Made by a program: the position numbers and the translations under genes
Notes under the pieces: generated by a model
Told to the model about the DNA's origin: nothing
The model's input: the letters and a program-made list of their open reading frames with translations, nothing else
The model's database searches: none
DNA from: Watersipora subatra
Lineage: Eukaryota > Bryozoa > Gymnolaemata > Cheilostomatida > Watersiporidae
DNA: 64,000 nt
Direction: 5' to 3'
NCBI RefSeq assembly: GCF_963576615.1
Contig: NC_088716.1
Location: 6,184,446 to 6,248,445 of the forward strand
In this document: positions 21,956 through 35,524 of the stretch, piece after piece
Layout of the letters: the number at the start of each line of letters is the position of its first letter
How positions within the stretch are numbered: the stretch's first letter is position 1

Positions 21956-24900
21956 TCAAACCTCTTGTACCAGAAGTTCACACAACTACATCCATAGAAC
22001 CACAGCTTTGTTACTACGGAGTCTTTATGTTTCCTATTTTTTCGCGAAAACCTGTAATAGACAGACTATGTAGCGCAGTCAGAACATGTGACCAGCCTAC
22101 AATTAGATTGTAATGCAACAAATTAGGAACAGTCATATTTACGCCCATTGTAGACATTCTGCCCAATTTAAGATGTTTTCGAACTACAGTAAACCCTTGC
22201 CATACTATTTTATTTAACGTGTACCAGTGTTAACATTGCAAGACATAAATTTCTAAATGTCTCTAAAGTATTTCTAAATTTCTAACTTTAAAAATTAAAT
22301 TTCCAAATTTCTAAAGTATTAAACCAATGAAAATTGCCTATCGCAAACATCCCCTGGTAAAACTCCTCAAAATGTTGTATGCGTACCATACCTAATAAAA
22401 TTCAGTAACAATAAAATATTTTAACCTTAGTAACTGTAGTTACCTACAGCTATTTTAGTGGTTATGATCTGCAATAAAATGTCGCATTACAATGTACTGT
22501 ATCATGTGCAGTATATGTGGTAGGAAGTTCTTACTTTTGCGACACACATAATAAAAAACCTTCAATTTAACTTAAATGAGTTTAAGTTACTGAATTCAGA
22601 AAACAAGGATGTATCTCTTTTAGGCGTTGTGACAGGGAACTTGTCAGATAGCATATAGGCATCTTTGTTATTTCGACATAATCAGCACACCAACTGCCAA
22701 ATTCCCATTTCAAGAAAAATCTTTATTGATATCGTATGCTAAAAATTTTGTATGGCGAATGCAGAAAACTTCGCCTTCCATAAAGCGATCATATGGTGCA
22801 ACAGGTTTTTCATAACCCGATTACCCGATAATGCATAACCCGATACCAACTTTTGTAAAATTGAGTTAGTTATGCAAATGCAAACTATCTGTGATTTGAA
22901 TTGAGTCGATGGAACAACTTCCTCTATATGTGTACACACAATAGGCAAATACTGTGGTTCAATGTGCATGCACACACGCACGCACGCACGCACACACGCA
23001 CGCACTCACACACAATTTGTGTACAAAGGAACTTATGGTTAAAACCCAACTACCATGTTCCCTCTCTATTATAGCAATATACCTCCACAACATGAAGGAG
23101 CTGCAAGGTAGTGAAGAATAGAAGCCGCAAGAATGTAAAACTTATTTCAACCAAACATGGTTTAGCAATGGATTAAACAAGGTGAGGTTGTCAGCACACT
23201 GATTAGATAGGTTAAAAAAGATGTTTACATTTATTTGATTTTGATTTATTCTTATAGTACTGCATCACAATGTGTGTATGGTATATCCATCATCAATGCA
23301 AATCTTGCAATACCACTGCAAGGATTGTGAAAAATATAATTTTATATGTGCACCCGTTTGTTTACGAATGAACTGAAAGCCAATAAAATGAATGAACTTA
23401 ACTGACCAATCAAAAGATACTTGAAACTTTTTTTGATAGAACTGTCTTTTAGTGTATTGTAGTAACATAATGCACAGTTTTTTGGCTGTAATAACAATAA
23501 ATCGGAATTTCTGGCAGATTGAGTTTTTTTTATGTGTGTGCTTGGAAACTTCATAGATTTGCTATGGGTGGTAATATGCTGTAATATGATTGTAAATTTC
23601 TGGTAATAATTGTTGGATATATGTTTGCAAATAAGGATGCTTGCTATTCCCAAGTTCAGCGTAGTGTGCAAATACAGTTTCCTAATACTTAAGAATGTTT
23701 TAGATTTCCTCTCACAAATGAGTTTTGTCTCAATAAACGGCTCAATCCAGTGTTCAGAGAGAATGACTTCCACACACCACAGAGTCGGTTCTGAACATTT
23801 TCGATCTGACCACTGACTACTACCTTGCATCAGATGGTAAAATGATGCCTAGTCATCTGAAGCCACATAGACCCAGCTTACAGAAATATTCACAAAAAGA
23901 AGAGTAGTTGAAAGGTGTAATTTCTTGTTACCAGCTTGAAGATAACATTTGTGAATGAAATTTCCTAACACAATCTGAACTCTAACGGTTTTTCATTCTT
24001 TTACAGGGCAATTACTTCTTCATGAACTGAACATGGAAAATCATCTATATTAAAACCTTCCTCGTCATCATTAATTCTGCATCAGTTACATTGTCAAAGT
24101 ATTGTTTGAGAGTATCATTTATACTTTATTATCAATTGTCCATGAAAAAAACGCTTGTTTTACTTATATGTGACGCCATGTTTTATTATTTCTGGTTTGC
24201 ATAGCAATGGCTTCGTGAGGCAAATTTGTGTTGTGTTCAGCTTCTATTAGTAAGGCAGAGTTCCAGTATTGAAAGAGCATACTTTATTGGCTTAAGAAAA
24301 TTTAACTTAAAAAACACAACATACTTGAGTGGCAATAAGTTTGCTAACTTGCTATCGCCATTACTCTAATTTAATACTTGCAACTTAACCCCACTTAACG
24401 ATATCGTGACCAAAAGCATGTTTTACTGCATTAATTTATAATTATTTAATTCGTGCATTGTCCAATCATGATTGTAAGTTCCAATTTATTGCTAATGTAC
24501 TTTTGTGAAGTTACTAGTTATTTGCAGTATTGATAAAAACTATGATCATTGAATCATCATTCAAAACTCTAGATACAGTAGACATCCTTACATTGTAATT
24601 AATACGGTAGCAGAACATCATAGAGATTTTGCTTCATATGAAGGGTAAAATGCATACAATTAGTGTATTCTGTTTTAATATTATTTAAAAATAGTCATTT
24701 AAGACCTTCAAAATGAGAAAAAGCTAAACTTAACTTTGTAACTCATTGACAACACTCACAAGTATACTCCCCTTATATTACCATTGCAAGACTACTGATG
24801 CATGTAATGTTGCCTTTGAATTTTAACTATTGCAACTATTGACATCTTTAATTTTCTACATAAAGTTTCTGAATGCTATAAAAATGATTGTGTAAAAGCA

Positions 24901-25965
24901 CTCAATTTTACTTTTGAATTTCTTTTCAGTAACGGGTTCTAAGCTATGAAAACCTTTTATATATCTAAATGAAGTAGAAAAGAACAAAAATATATCATTA
25001 ATATATTCCAACTCCAACATATTTATGTAATATCCAATATCCTTATTTTGCCAAGAAAAATACACGTTGGAGATTTTGCACCGACTTCGTGCTTTAAGTT
25101 ACATTGATGCTTTAATGTAATCAGTAAAGTTTACATAAAATGGGTTTATGTTATGGGAAAATTTACTGGACATTTTTAAACTAGTAAAACTACATAACAC
25201 ACACTTGGGCAGCATCAGCAGACACAAACTCAAACATAGAGAGACAAATGACAGAATGGTACAAAGTAACTGCTGTGGATCATCAATGCACTCAATCCTA
25301 GCAGTGCTCAGTTTGATAACAGCTCTCTACAGGCTGATACACAGTCTTTACTTTTTGAATAGATAAACAGGTATGGTTGTCGATTCACCTGTATTCGATA
25401 GTGATTACTCGTAGTATCATGGATATGAGAAAATAAAGTTCAAGTTTATAATATAATTATCCTGTTTATGCTTCTCATACAGCTTATTTTTATACAACAT
25501 TCAACTGTTTTGCTACCAAAAATCTTTTCTAGTTCTAGCTGAATCTTTTTTTCATTCACTCAAACGTTTGCAATGCGTCGCCAAAAAATTGTTATAACTT
25601 GAGAAAGAATGAAAATATCAACTTAAATTTAAAAACAGGTTTTTTTAAAGAAGAACTTTTCCTTAGAAAGTGATAAAAAATTTTAAATCAATTTCATTAC
25701 CAACAAAATTTTTTTACAAACTTTGTTGTAAAAGGTTTCGGCTTGTTATAGTGAAAGAGTTAATCGCCTTGTTATTTCTTCATAGACTCATAGGGCACAT
25801 GCCACAGAATAAAAATTATTAAAAGCCCTCACAGAAAGATAGGATCCAAAATACCATTTGAATAGAAATACAAATGCAAACCAAGGCTACAGACCGAGCA
25901 CATGACCAATCACCTCTGACTGTAAACATAAATGAATGAGGCTAATTCTCTACAAATAATTCAGG
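21956..25965. other. Gene-poor stretch
   Basis: AT-rich with no recognised gene. A 162-residue minus-strand frame at 23342-23830 has no pattern I can assign. At 24240-24350 (+) a segment reading SSIERAYFIGLRKFNLK loosely resembles the hAT dimerisation region but is too short to call. The sequence GTGAAAGAGTTAA near 25752 resembles a piggyBac end but has no partner. Confidence 0.5.
22969..23014. repeat. (CACG)n microsatellite
   Basis: Alternating CACACGCACGCACG units, about 46 bp, a perfect purine-pyrimidine alternation for most of its length. Confidence 0.9.
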
Positions 25966-26120
<155 letters not shown>

Positions 26121-26530
26121 CATGTCCTAGCAAACCAACCAGATATAGTGGTGGTAGACAAGGAGAACAAGAAGGCTACTATAATAGATATAGCAGTACC
26201 CAATGACTACAATATAGCCAGCAAAGAAAAAGAAAAGGAAGGGAAATATCTCTCTCTTGGAGAAAAAATTGAAAAATGCTGGAATGTAAGAACAACTGTA
26301 ATCCCAGTAGTCATCGGGGCACTGGGCGCAATAACACCGGCGCATAAAATGTGGCTTGCCCCAATACCAACAACAATCAACTCAGGTGAGTTGCAGAAAA
26401 GTGCGCTATTGGAAACGGCTAAGATCTTGAGGCGAGTGCTCAAACTCTCAGATCTCTGGTAGGAGACCCGAGTTAGAGCAGAATTTACCACCCATATGGG
26501 GAATCCGGGGTAAGGAAGCAATTTTCTTTT
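26121..26530 (+). mobile_element. 5'-truncated LINE: C-terminal end of non-LTR retrotransposon ORF
   Basis: Open from 26121 to the TAG at 26460-26462. Residues [19 protein letters not shown] show a PD then D with 14 residues between, as in the PD-(D/E)xK-like endonuclease that follows reverse transcriptase in R2/NeSL-type LINEs. Then come KYLSLGEKIEKCW, VIPVVIGALGAITP and LQKSALLETAKILRRVL, the usual closing pattern of such ORFs. The RT itself is missing; the upstream edge is TA microsatellite. Strand and identity as a LINE 3' end are well supported; the exact clade is inferred. Confidence 0.75.
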
Positions 26531-27645
26531 ATATATCTTTTAGCAACTATCTAGAAATAGTACATCAGTAGATGACAAGACATACCACATAATATTTAGA
26601 GCCACATGCTTCTGTAGTATAACTGGTTAAAACATTGGTGAAGCTATTTTATAAATGATTGGGTTGGGGAATGTTTCTTCTGTATCTATGATGAGCTGAG
26701 GACTTGCTTCTCCAAATAAGCCATGGTCAGAGGACAGAGTGTGCATGCTACTACATGATTCAGAAGCCTTTTTTAGGTTGATCAGCGTTAGACATAAATC
26801 TGAAACATAAGTATTTCAACTGATAAGTTACCTTCAAGTCTAATGCAAAAAATAGAAAACTGTCTCCAATATGCTGACAAGAGAATATGTAGAAAGAGTC
26901 ATACTTAACGAAAACATCACTTGCTAAATAATGTATTGGATAATTGTTAACAAACTAATACAGAAATTAGATGGTGTGCATGTTTCCAGTTTTGTGTTCC
27001 CACGATTTCTTTAATGTTTAACTTCATTCGGCATTGCTCATCAAACTCATAAAAACGTCTTGGTTTCATCACTATTATATAGACGGGACAATTTGCTGAA
27101 TTCTTTCACCACATTGTCGCCAATCCCACAAAAATAAAATGTTGAGGCTGACTTTAAATAATATTCTCTAGCCAAACCAGTTGATCAGGTTACCAATTTA
27201 ACAGGCATGGTTTAATCAAGGTGATATGAATCACTATCAAGCAATGATTACAACTATAATGACTGTGATTCACTAATCAAATTGAATATTTAAATAATAT
27301 GTTAACACATATAAACAGATTCTGAATGCTACAACATATGATAGTTATTGATACATAAACTGTAACAACTTGGAAGTTCCAGTACCACAGATACTAAAAC
27401 TATAATAGCAAATGTAATAATCGTAAATAACCCTCAAGTAATGTTTGTGAAACATATTAGCTGTCTATTAAACAAGTACAATGGCACAGCATGAACATGA
27501 TGTATACTGACCAGAATATAATGCAGCTTTTTACGTTATGCGTTCATGATCATTATAAGAACGGCTACAAATCTTTTAAAACAGCATCTATGGAAACAAA
27601 GAAAACAAGGATTGCGGTACTTGATTCTGGCAATTTATGTCTAAC
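26531..27645. other. Gene-poor stretch
   Basis: No recognised feature. Coding-like frames here are short and AT-driven. Confidence 0.5.
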
Positions 27646-27780
27646 TTACTTAGAAAGCCCTGATACAACAGAGCTGCTTGAAGTAAGTTGATCTGAGTCT
27701 GAGCTGAAGCTCTCATTAGAGTCTGTCTTCTCCATACACCAGCTAGATGAAACAACACCAGAACTCATCAAAAATATTTC
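27646..27780 (-). CDS. Unassigned terminal-exon-like segment, serine/acid-rich
   Basis: On the minus strand a good acceptor (GGTTTCACTTTCAG) is followed in phase 0 by 44 codons and TAA. The product includes CMEKTDSNESFSSDSDQL, a Ser/Asp/Glu-rich tail with possible CK2-type sites. No upstream exon was found, so this is suggestive only. Confidence 0.3.
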   Translation of the reverse strand, partial: EIFLMSSGVVSSSWCMEKTDSNESFSSDSDQLTSSSSVVSGLSK

Positions 27781-27783
27781 CTG

Positions 27784-29231
27784 AAAGTGAAACCATTAAT
27801 CATCAATGGCACAACATATTTGTAATAGTTTTATTAAATACTTTGCAATATGCTTTCTAGAATCAATTAAAAGTTTTCGAAGTATTATGATAAACAGACA
27901 GTGCACTTTGGTAAACATGCTATATCATATACTAATCATACAATGTACCAAGATACACATACAAAGTCCTTTAATACTAATTAATCATCCAGAAAGTTAT
28001 TTGTCATGAAACATACTGCAGCAATTTTGTTTTAACACGCTACCAGTACAATAAATCTAAAACTAAGCAAAAGATTGCGCATTTAAATGTCCAGCAATGT
28101 AATAATTTCACTCAAAAAATTGAACCTTATTTGCTGGTTGGTCTGTGTTACAACCAGTGTATCCAACAAGGTATACAGTATAGCCTGTCAATCAGTTGCT
28201 TTACAGGTCCCATTGTAAATAGTATAAAAAAGGTTCCTGGCAGACCTGTGGCTAATATGGGGGCAAAAAAATTGTGTCATTTTGAGTCCCTGGCGGCTGA
28301 CTAAAAAGTCAAGAATCGCATCCATTACAGACAATGAGTTCAAAATACAAAATTTTCATAGAGACATATAAGAGCTTACATGTATATTAATGGTGCAATA
28401 AGTATCCATCAAAACCTGTCAGAAAAACTGGTCTATTATAACATGTAGCTATAAGTTTGAAACTTTCTTTAAAATAAGAAAAGGTACAGGACTGATTTGG
28501 ATTTGTAGGCAATATGCATAGCCCTACATGAAAAAAATAACTAGACACACTTTGGATCTTGCCACAACAATATTTAGTTAACTCATATGTCACATACTTC
28601 TGTAATGTAATAATTCATATGTGAGTTCTATAACAATGCAATATAATGTAATAAATTAAAATACCATGAAATATGTATCAATAAATAACTTTCAGCACTT
28701 CTTACAAAATATTAACACTTTCATTAGTACCTGAACCAGTAATAATCAAATTAGCTCCCGCAAGCTAAGCAAAAGTGCACAAACTAAACCTAGTCAAAAT
28801 ACGATAAAATGGCAAAGCAATTTCAACACTGATTTTGTGTGTGAGTTCGGATTAGTTTTGTATAAGATAACTACTCGTATCGTTTCACAACCTTCTTGAA
28901 GTCAGATTTGGCTAGAATTACGTGGTTTAGTTGAAGACCATGTTTCACTACATGTGAAACATGTAGTGAAAAAAGCTATGTTTTGATTGTACGCTATAAA
29001 ATAAAATTAATGCACAATTTAGCGGGCTGTTAAGGGATTGCAGTACCACAACAAGTCAAGTAAACCGGTCTAATGCTAAATAATTTGCTATGTAATAAGC
29101 AAGAAGTTGCAGCCTCAAAACATTGAATTCAAGTTAAAAAATTTATTTTTAATTTAACGTTAAGAAATGGCAAGTTAAGCTATGCATGGCAGTTTTTAAG
29201 CACTATTTTTATTTGGTGTGGGGATTTGTAG
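27784..29231. other. Gene-poor stretch with a perfect hairpin
   Basis: The only structure noted is a 13-bp perfect inverted repeat at 28943-28955 / 28959-28971 with a GAA loop. No gene recognised. Confidence 0.5.
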
Positions 29232-29408
29232 GTTATGGCATCAGCTTACATCAGCAACTTTAGAAGCAGTAATATTGAGCTATTTTACAGAAAAGGATAG
29301 TCGTCTCAAGGATTTGTATGATAATTTCATATCTGACTTTGAGCACAGAATCAATCTACTGTCTCTTAAGAAAATTGATATGAGTTGTCTTTTTGACTTT
29401 GGATGTGG
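29232..29408 (+). pseudogene. PSMD13: Exon-like fragment similar to 26S proteasome non-ATPase subunit 13 (Rpn9)
   Basis: After the acceptor GGGATTTGTAG the frame reads LWHQLT, then about 25 residues later LKDLYDNFISDFEHRINLL. This matches the N-terminal region of Rpn9/PSMD13, a lid subunit of the 26S proteasome, where LWHQLT and LYENFI(S)xFEHRxNxLSL are conserved. Similarity stops after SLKK, and a possible donor (GG/GTAAAT) lies at 29408. No other clear exon of this gene is seen, although 31341-31410 (ADECLQRKILMLYILK) might be a much weaker piece. An orphan duplicated exon or decayed copy is more likely than the working gene. Confidence 0.55.
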
Positions 29409-29412
29409 GTAA

Positions 29413-32400
29413 ATCGGTGCCATTAATTGAATAGTAAAATTATTTAGTAATTGCTAAAATCATTAATTGGTGCTATTTCCTAGGCAACTCTATGCTTTGG
29501 CAAGGCTATTCATCAAAGCATTTGCTCTGCAAATAGTCTAACTTTTAAAGAATACTGTGCATGCGGTAGACTAACTATTCTAATGGCAACAATGATATGC
29601 CACTTTCACCGTGTTGTCTGTATTTCCAATTAAACAGCTTACCTGTGACCATTGCAAGTATGAGTTATTGAACGTTTGGCTTAAAGACTGATGTTCTATC
29701 ACTGGAACGCTCAAGTCAAGTTAGCTAACATCATTTCTGCATAATATACTCTATTAATGTTTTCTTAGCAATTTTCATAATAGCTATTATTTTTTATCAT
29801 TTATAATAAAGTTTTATATAATGTAAATTATGGTAGACATATAATAGTGCAATTTAGGTGAGTTTAATTTTGTTCAACCTAAATATTGTCCAACTTTTCT
29901 GATCAACCATACATTTTGTTTTTGACTAATAACATGGTCATTTGAGCATACATTGGTTTTGGCATTTGAGGTAAGTTTTAAAATATGTCATTCAAAATTT
30001 CTTTGTTCATCAGTAAACATCCGTCAAGTCCTTTTACAACAGTTTGATTTTGTTTTGTTTGAATAACAAAAAAATGTTTCATACCTCCCCTTTTCAGTTT
30101 TATAATGATATATTACAAAAAGACTACCGATGCTGATATCAAGTGTCTCAATAAGAAGGAGGCAATGTTTTTCTAGAATTAAAACAAAGGATAAAAGCAT
30201 GAACAAACACCCTCAAATAAGCTCCTTCAAGGATTTTTGAAACCATCCAGTGCTTGTATTGACATACCGTAGATATTTTTAATTGTTATAAGTTTAGAAT
30301 TATTTATAAATAATTTCTTAGTTTACGAAGTTCTTGTTGGCCTAATCCAAGTTAAACTATTGCCTTTTCTGTACCACAATTTTTGTTCTTCTCTATCAAA
30401 TTGGCAATGCTACAAATCAATCCATCTTTGTTAAGCGTAGAGGTATTGTGAGAATGAACCCTTTTTATTGATAGTTATCTCAGTTTTTCCCATTCTCTTC
30501 TTTTTTTATGTTTATTTAATGAAGTCGTTAGCATGCATTTCACAAAATTGTCCATCATCAATTTTTTGGCCCAAAATGATTAAAAAAATTATCTTATCAT
30601 ATTATCTTATGGTAATCTTAGAAAAATCTTATGATATTCTTTACTCCCACATGTGCTAGTCTGAACATATGAAAAAAATATTGAAACTGATTAGCTTCAT
30701 ATGTGGCAGTTTAGTTTTCCTGCCAAAAATTTTTTAAAATTGCTTCTTAAAGTCAAAAAATATACATATATGTTCTGCTAATATGCAGTATTAATCTGTG
30801 CTTATTGCAAATTTCATTGTAAATACAAGCTTGTTCTCCACTGTGATTTTAAATTTGTATAGGGCTTGTAGTAAGTAATTGGTGCATCACATTTACACCC
30901 AAGCTAAATAGAGGTTTGTGTCTCTGGCTGTTCCCGGTACCTGCTAACTCATTCCAATGTCGCTTTTCAGTAATCCAGATTTTGTGTGCGCTGTTTCGGG
31001 CATTCTCTTATCAAGTTTAATGTTACTGCTGATACTAAAATTCATAGCATGTAACAAATCAGGGCACTGTGTAGAAATCTGCAGCTTTTCACCTCTAAAT
31101 ATTTGAATGAAATTTCGTTGCATTGATTGAAGTTTATTTGTCAAACACAAAAGTGAACATTTATTAAATTTTTAAAGCTGACATAACAATACGAAATTTG
31201 TATTTGACACAAATAAAATTGTTTAGCAATTTTTTTCTACTAGCCTACTTGCTTAATTAATGATTTATTGTTGTTAAATAAAGTGTTCAGAGTCTAAATT
31301 CTTTGAAATATCACATACAACTCTCTGTTTATGATTCCATGGCAGATGAGTGCCTTCAGAGAAAAATCCTTATGCTTTATATCTTGAAGTCTCATGACGT
31401 AGTCAGTGAAGCGATCAAATAATAGGTAAACTTCAAAAACCAAAATAGTTAAATTGAAATAATAGGTGATATAAACTGTACTAAAAGCTAACGTGTTTTG
31501 GATGAGTATATCAAACTTGAAAGATCATGTTGTACAATGTTTCTACTAATCTTTGAGCTTAAACGTTGACTTGCAACAAAATTCCCATTACAGTTATTTG
31601 ATATCAAAATATTTACCATGTCTTATTCTGTTTTGTTGTATGTAGGTGCAAAATATGTGGAAATGTGATTACAAGCGCTTAAAACCTCAAACCATAATTT
31701 TTTTGTTTATTTTAATCAATCTCTGATGGTTCTTTGACCTATTGTTGTGCTTAATTGGTCTCATTCAAAAGGTTTTGGTGTTGCAACTGTTATTTGTTTT
31801 TGAGAATTGGGCTCTTTCGTAGTCATTTAGTCTTCTCCATCAATGAATTTTAAATGTTTACCACTGTAAAATATTTATTAGATTAAAACATAGAAGTATT
31901 AGCATTTCGGATATTCATCATCATGCAATGTACTTGTATGCTTCTTTGATGAATTAAAAACACTGCAGTTTTGTTCACTCATATCCATCTCAAAGGGTCA
32001 TTATATAAACTTTTGCTGTTATCAATGTATGCACTAAAGCCCGCAGCATAAAAATACCATTAATTGTACTTGATGATAATGAATTATACATGAGAGGAAT
32101 ATTTACAATTGTACTGATCGATACTTAAGAAAAGTTGGTTTTTGAAACCGTGCTTTAGGAGAAGTGTCACAATGTTAAACCAACCAACCAACAAAATAAT
32201 AACCACTGAGCTTTGCAAGCATCAGATTAAAGTGTGCAATTATACTATATATATATATACGTCTGTCTCACATAAAATAACTTTTCTTAGCATTTTTTTT
32301 GTTTCGTTGCAGCTTTTTGTTAGTAGTTGTATGTCTTCTATTTAATGATGCTTAGCATCTACATCAAAATGTACAAAGCTTGCGTTTAAGCTGAATTCAA

Positions 32401-32441
32401 TGATTAAATTGAAAATTATCGTTTTGTGACCAATATCGTCA
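29413..32441. other. Gene-poor stretch
   Basis: AT-rich, with no recognised gene. A plus-strand segment at 30978-31115 encodes a hydrophobic run (SGILLSSLMLLLILKF), but nothing supports it as a gene. Confidence 0.45.
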
Positions 32442-32578
32442 TCCTACAGAGTTGCTGGCTGAAATGAAGCATTCAACAAGAATTGCTGATGGGATTCTAA
32501 AAAATCCAATTTTGTGGACTGTTCTGTGTCTGCTTCCAATTTTAGTGTTTCAAGGTGTTCTGGACAGCTACAGGTAAC
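32442..32578 (-). pseudogene. Dead copy of receptor FN3 exon (relative of exon 923-1106)
   Basis: The minus strand reads VTCSCPEHLE-TLKLEAD, aligning with VTCSYPEDIKMSLRLKAD of the receptor. A one-base deletion then shifts the frame, after which IPSAILVEC ... ASNSVG aligns with IPSATLVDC ... ATNSIG. The nucleotide match is evident across the whole segment. The acceptor has TG where AG is needed (TCTTG/GTTACC versus TCCAG/GTTACC). So this is a duplicated exon that has lost both splicing and frame. Confidence 0.72.
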
Positions 32579-32579
32579 C

Positions 32580-35524
32580 AAGACACTAAAGTAAAATATT
32601 ATTTTAAACAAACACATTTTAATGATATTAATTTGAGTGTAATATATATACAGTATGCATGTGTATAGCATAGCAGCATGTGGCGACATAACAATGTGTA
32701 ATGATGTAAAGTGTGTAAAAAGTTTGCTGAAGGACAATTGTAAAAAAGCCTGCGTAGCAGCTGGTATTATATGAAATCCCTACTTTAGTCTTTTTCCGGG
32801 ATCTCGTGAGGCTTTTTAAAACGCAACTATACTTTATTCAACATTACTACAAACAATGACATTGAATCACTAAGCAATTGAACAGTCAAACTAATAATCT
32901 CGACACACAGAAATTTTCAGATTAAAACTAATTTAAAATATAATGTGAAAGCAAACAGTCATGTTGTGTCATATAAAAACAGTCCAGTAATAAATATTAA
33001 TTGTCTTATGAAAACCTCAAGTTTACATCAGCCGTTTGTCATTTTAAAACTGAGTTGAAGACAAAAATGATTTTGAAAATTAACATATTTGATAGCAAAC
33101 ACTCTACAGGTGTATGCATAAAAAAATGGCCAAATATAGCAAACACATATTGAATTTTACAACTTTGCTCACAGGTGATCACAGTTGATCACTCATTGAG
33201 TAAGTCACCAAGATGTTAGATTTGGTGACATAGTTTACTAAAGTGATATTGATTTTTGTTTAGACAAGTGTAGATTCCTAGTTATGAGTCTTTGTTGAAC
33301 TGAAGTAAATTTATACTGAAACCTAGCCTATAGTCTACAATTTTTGTTTGATGAACTTTTGTTCAGGCGCATTAAGCTTTCATATGTTGGTTTATTGCAA
33401 GTATTATGTATCATATGCTCATTTGTGTCAATATCTCAATTTGCTGCAACTTTGTGAACCGTTTACTGGCTTATTAGTGCAGTCTTATTAATTGAGACAC
33501 ACTTGAACAATAAATATATCATTCCTTGCACAACCTGAGAATTAATTGGTAATTTATATTTAACATGGTGCATGAGGTTGAATTATAGCTCATTTTGGTT
33601 ACTAAAGTTGGCTCAGAATAAACTCAAGCTCTCATATACTCAAGTACATCTGATGCACTTGAGTATATGAGAAACATAACTATCTAAATCAGTCCTCCCA
33701 CAAAGTGAGTGAAGTGACTGTATTCTTAACAAAATTGACTGTTTGACAAGCCATTTGAGACAGTTGATACCCCGAAAAGTTTAGATTGCTGTATCTATGC
33801 ATATGATAATGATTGTAATGTATTTAACAGTATGAACTAGAGGTAGTGTGGCTTATAAAAACAAAAAAACGTGCTCTCATTATTTCTAGCTGTAGCCACT
33901 ACATAGATCTCTGAATTTTCAGTCGAACATCCTTGATTGAATGAATGTGAAATAGGGAAAATCCAGAGGTGAGACCAACAATTTAGAGATTCTACCTAAG
34001 AAATAAAACTTTTTCACTATTGCACTCTATGGGAGATTATCAGAATGCAAACAAATCTAAACCTTACTTCAGATGTGCTAATATTTTCATTAAAAAGTCA
34101 TGATGCCGAAAAATAATGTGATTATGAGTTTAAGAGTGTTTAAAAAAGTATTGGAAACAAAGTAATGAAGAAAACATTCAAAACAATTGGTATATCGCTT
34201 TATCAGTTTTCTGTGAAACATATTCTGTTTTCCCTGCTGACTGAATTATAGTGCATGAGGGTTACAAAGTTGAGCCTATTTATTGCCAATTAAATGTAAT
34301 TTTTTGGTGTTGTTACTACGAAATTTCTAAAACTAATCAATCAAAAACACACATGAGTTTCTAGACACCTAACTTACACCTTTGAAAAAACCGCTTTAAT
34401 TGTAATGAATGCATAGCAAGGCTAAGCGAGTTGGCTTGTTTGGCTTATTAAATGTTGGATTCCACTCATATTAGAAATTGTGACTGACAAACGCATTTTA
34501 AACTATTTTATTGTTGATTAACGAATAACCAGAACACTTTTACTAAAAAGAGCCAAAAGAATAATTAATGAGACTTTAATATACTTCAGGGCAATATAGG
34601 TGGAAATATTTTAAAAGCAAACCAAAATACCGCTTTCTGTTAAAGATTCTGTCAAATTAAGGCGTTGCACAATTTTTATGAAATCACCAATAAATTTGCA
34701 CTTTTTTACTCATGCTTCCGCAGGAAGCTTTGACATTGAAAGAAATTAGTTTCAAACACTATAGAACTTTTCTTATGAATTTATTTGTCATTGTAAAACA
34801 TTGAAATAGAGTTTTTGGTGAGAAAATTCACCCTCCTAAAAGCATTGTTGCTTAATTTTTTTATGGAATGAAAGTAAGGGATTCTTCAATAACATTTTTA
34901 CCATTCTGGGGCAACAATATGACTACTATTTATGTACATAGCTGTCTCACAACACTACAGACTGAACTTGGATGCTCGAACAGCAAATTATTAGATTTTA
35001 TTTTCACTTTTTCAAGAAAAAACGACAAATCATTCACTTGTTTTTTTAATGATAGTTGAGATGTAATAGGTCCTTATTATTGACATAAAACTAATAGAAC
35101 AATATTTATTTTGGGTAGAAATAAAAACTTGTTGGAGCATGACAAATGTTGTTTCCTTATTATGTACTTAGTTTATTTTTGCATTACTATATCTAACTTT
35201 CTGAAAACCAACTTTGTTTTTTAAATGTCCCAGATTCATATAAGTCATGATTGTTGAAACATTGAAACTCATTCTTAGCCAATTATTATAGCATTTGACC
35301 CTGAAGCTTTAGTGAGTTATGTTGACTTCAGAATGATGATGTGTGTGCTCGTTCTATAGCCAGGTGTTTTGCTGTATGAGTTGATAATTACACATCTCAC
35401 TATGCTGTCAGCTCTTGGCTTAACTTTCAGAAGTCAGTCTTTCAGTTTGCGTACAGACTTAATGAACTTGAGCAAGCTTCTTATTTAATTCGGAGCTGGC
35501 TTGGTCAGTTGGTTCTATCTATTT
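32580..35524. other. Gene-poor stretch with an inverted repeat
   Basis: No gene recognised. A perfect 15-bp inverted repeat (CTCATATACTCAAGT and its complement) lies at 33631-33645 / 33657-33671 around an 11-base loop. Confidence 0.5.

Noticed and set aside
23342-23830. 162-residue minus-strand frame
   Set aside because: No domain pattern found and no supporting neighbours; its length is possible by chance or from decayed repeat DNA.
24240-24350. hAT-transposase-like dimerisation segment
   Set aside because: The resemblance covers fewer than 35 residues and no catalytic part is seen nearby.
25740-25760. Single GTGAAAGAGTTAA as a piggyBac end
   Set aside because: No opposite end or transposase similarity lies in the vicinity.
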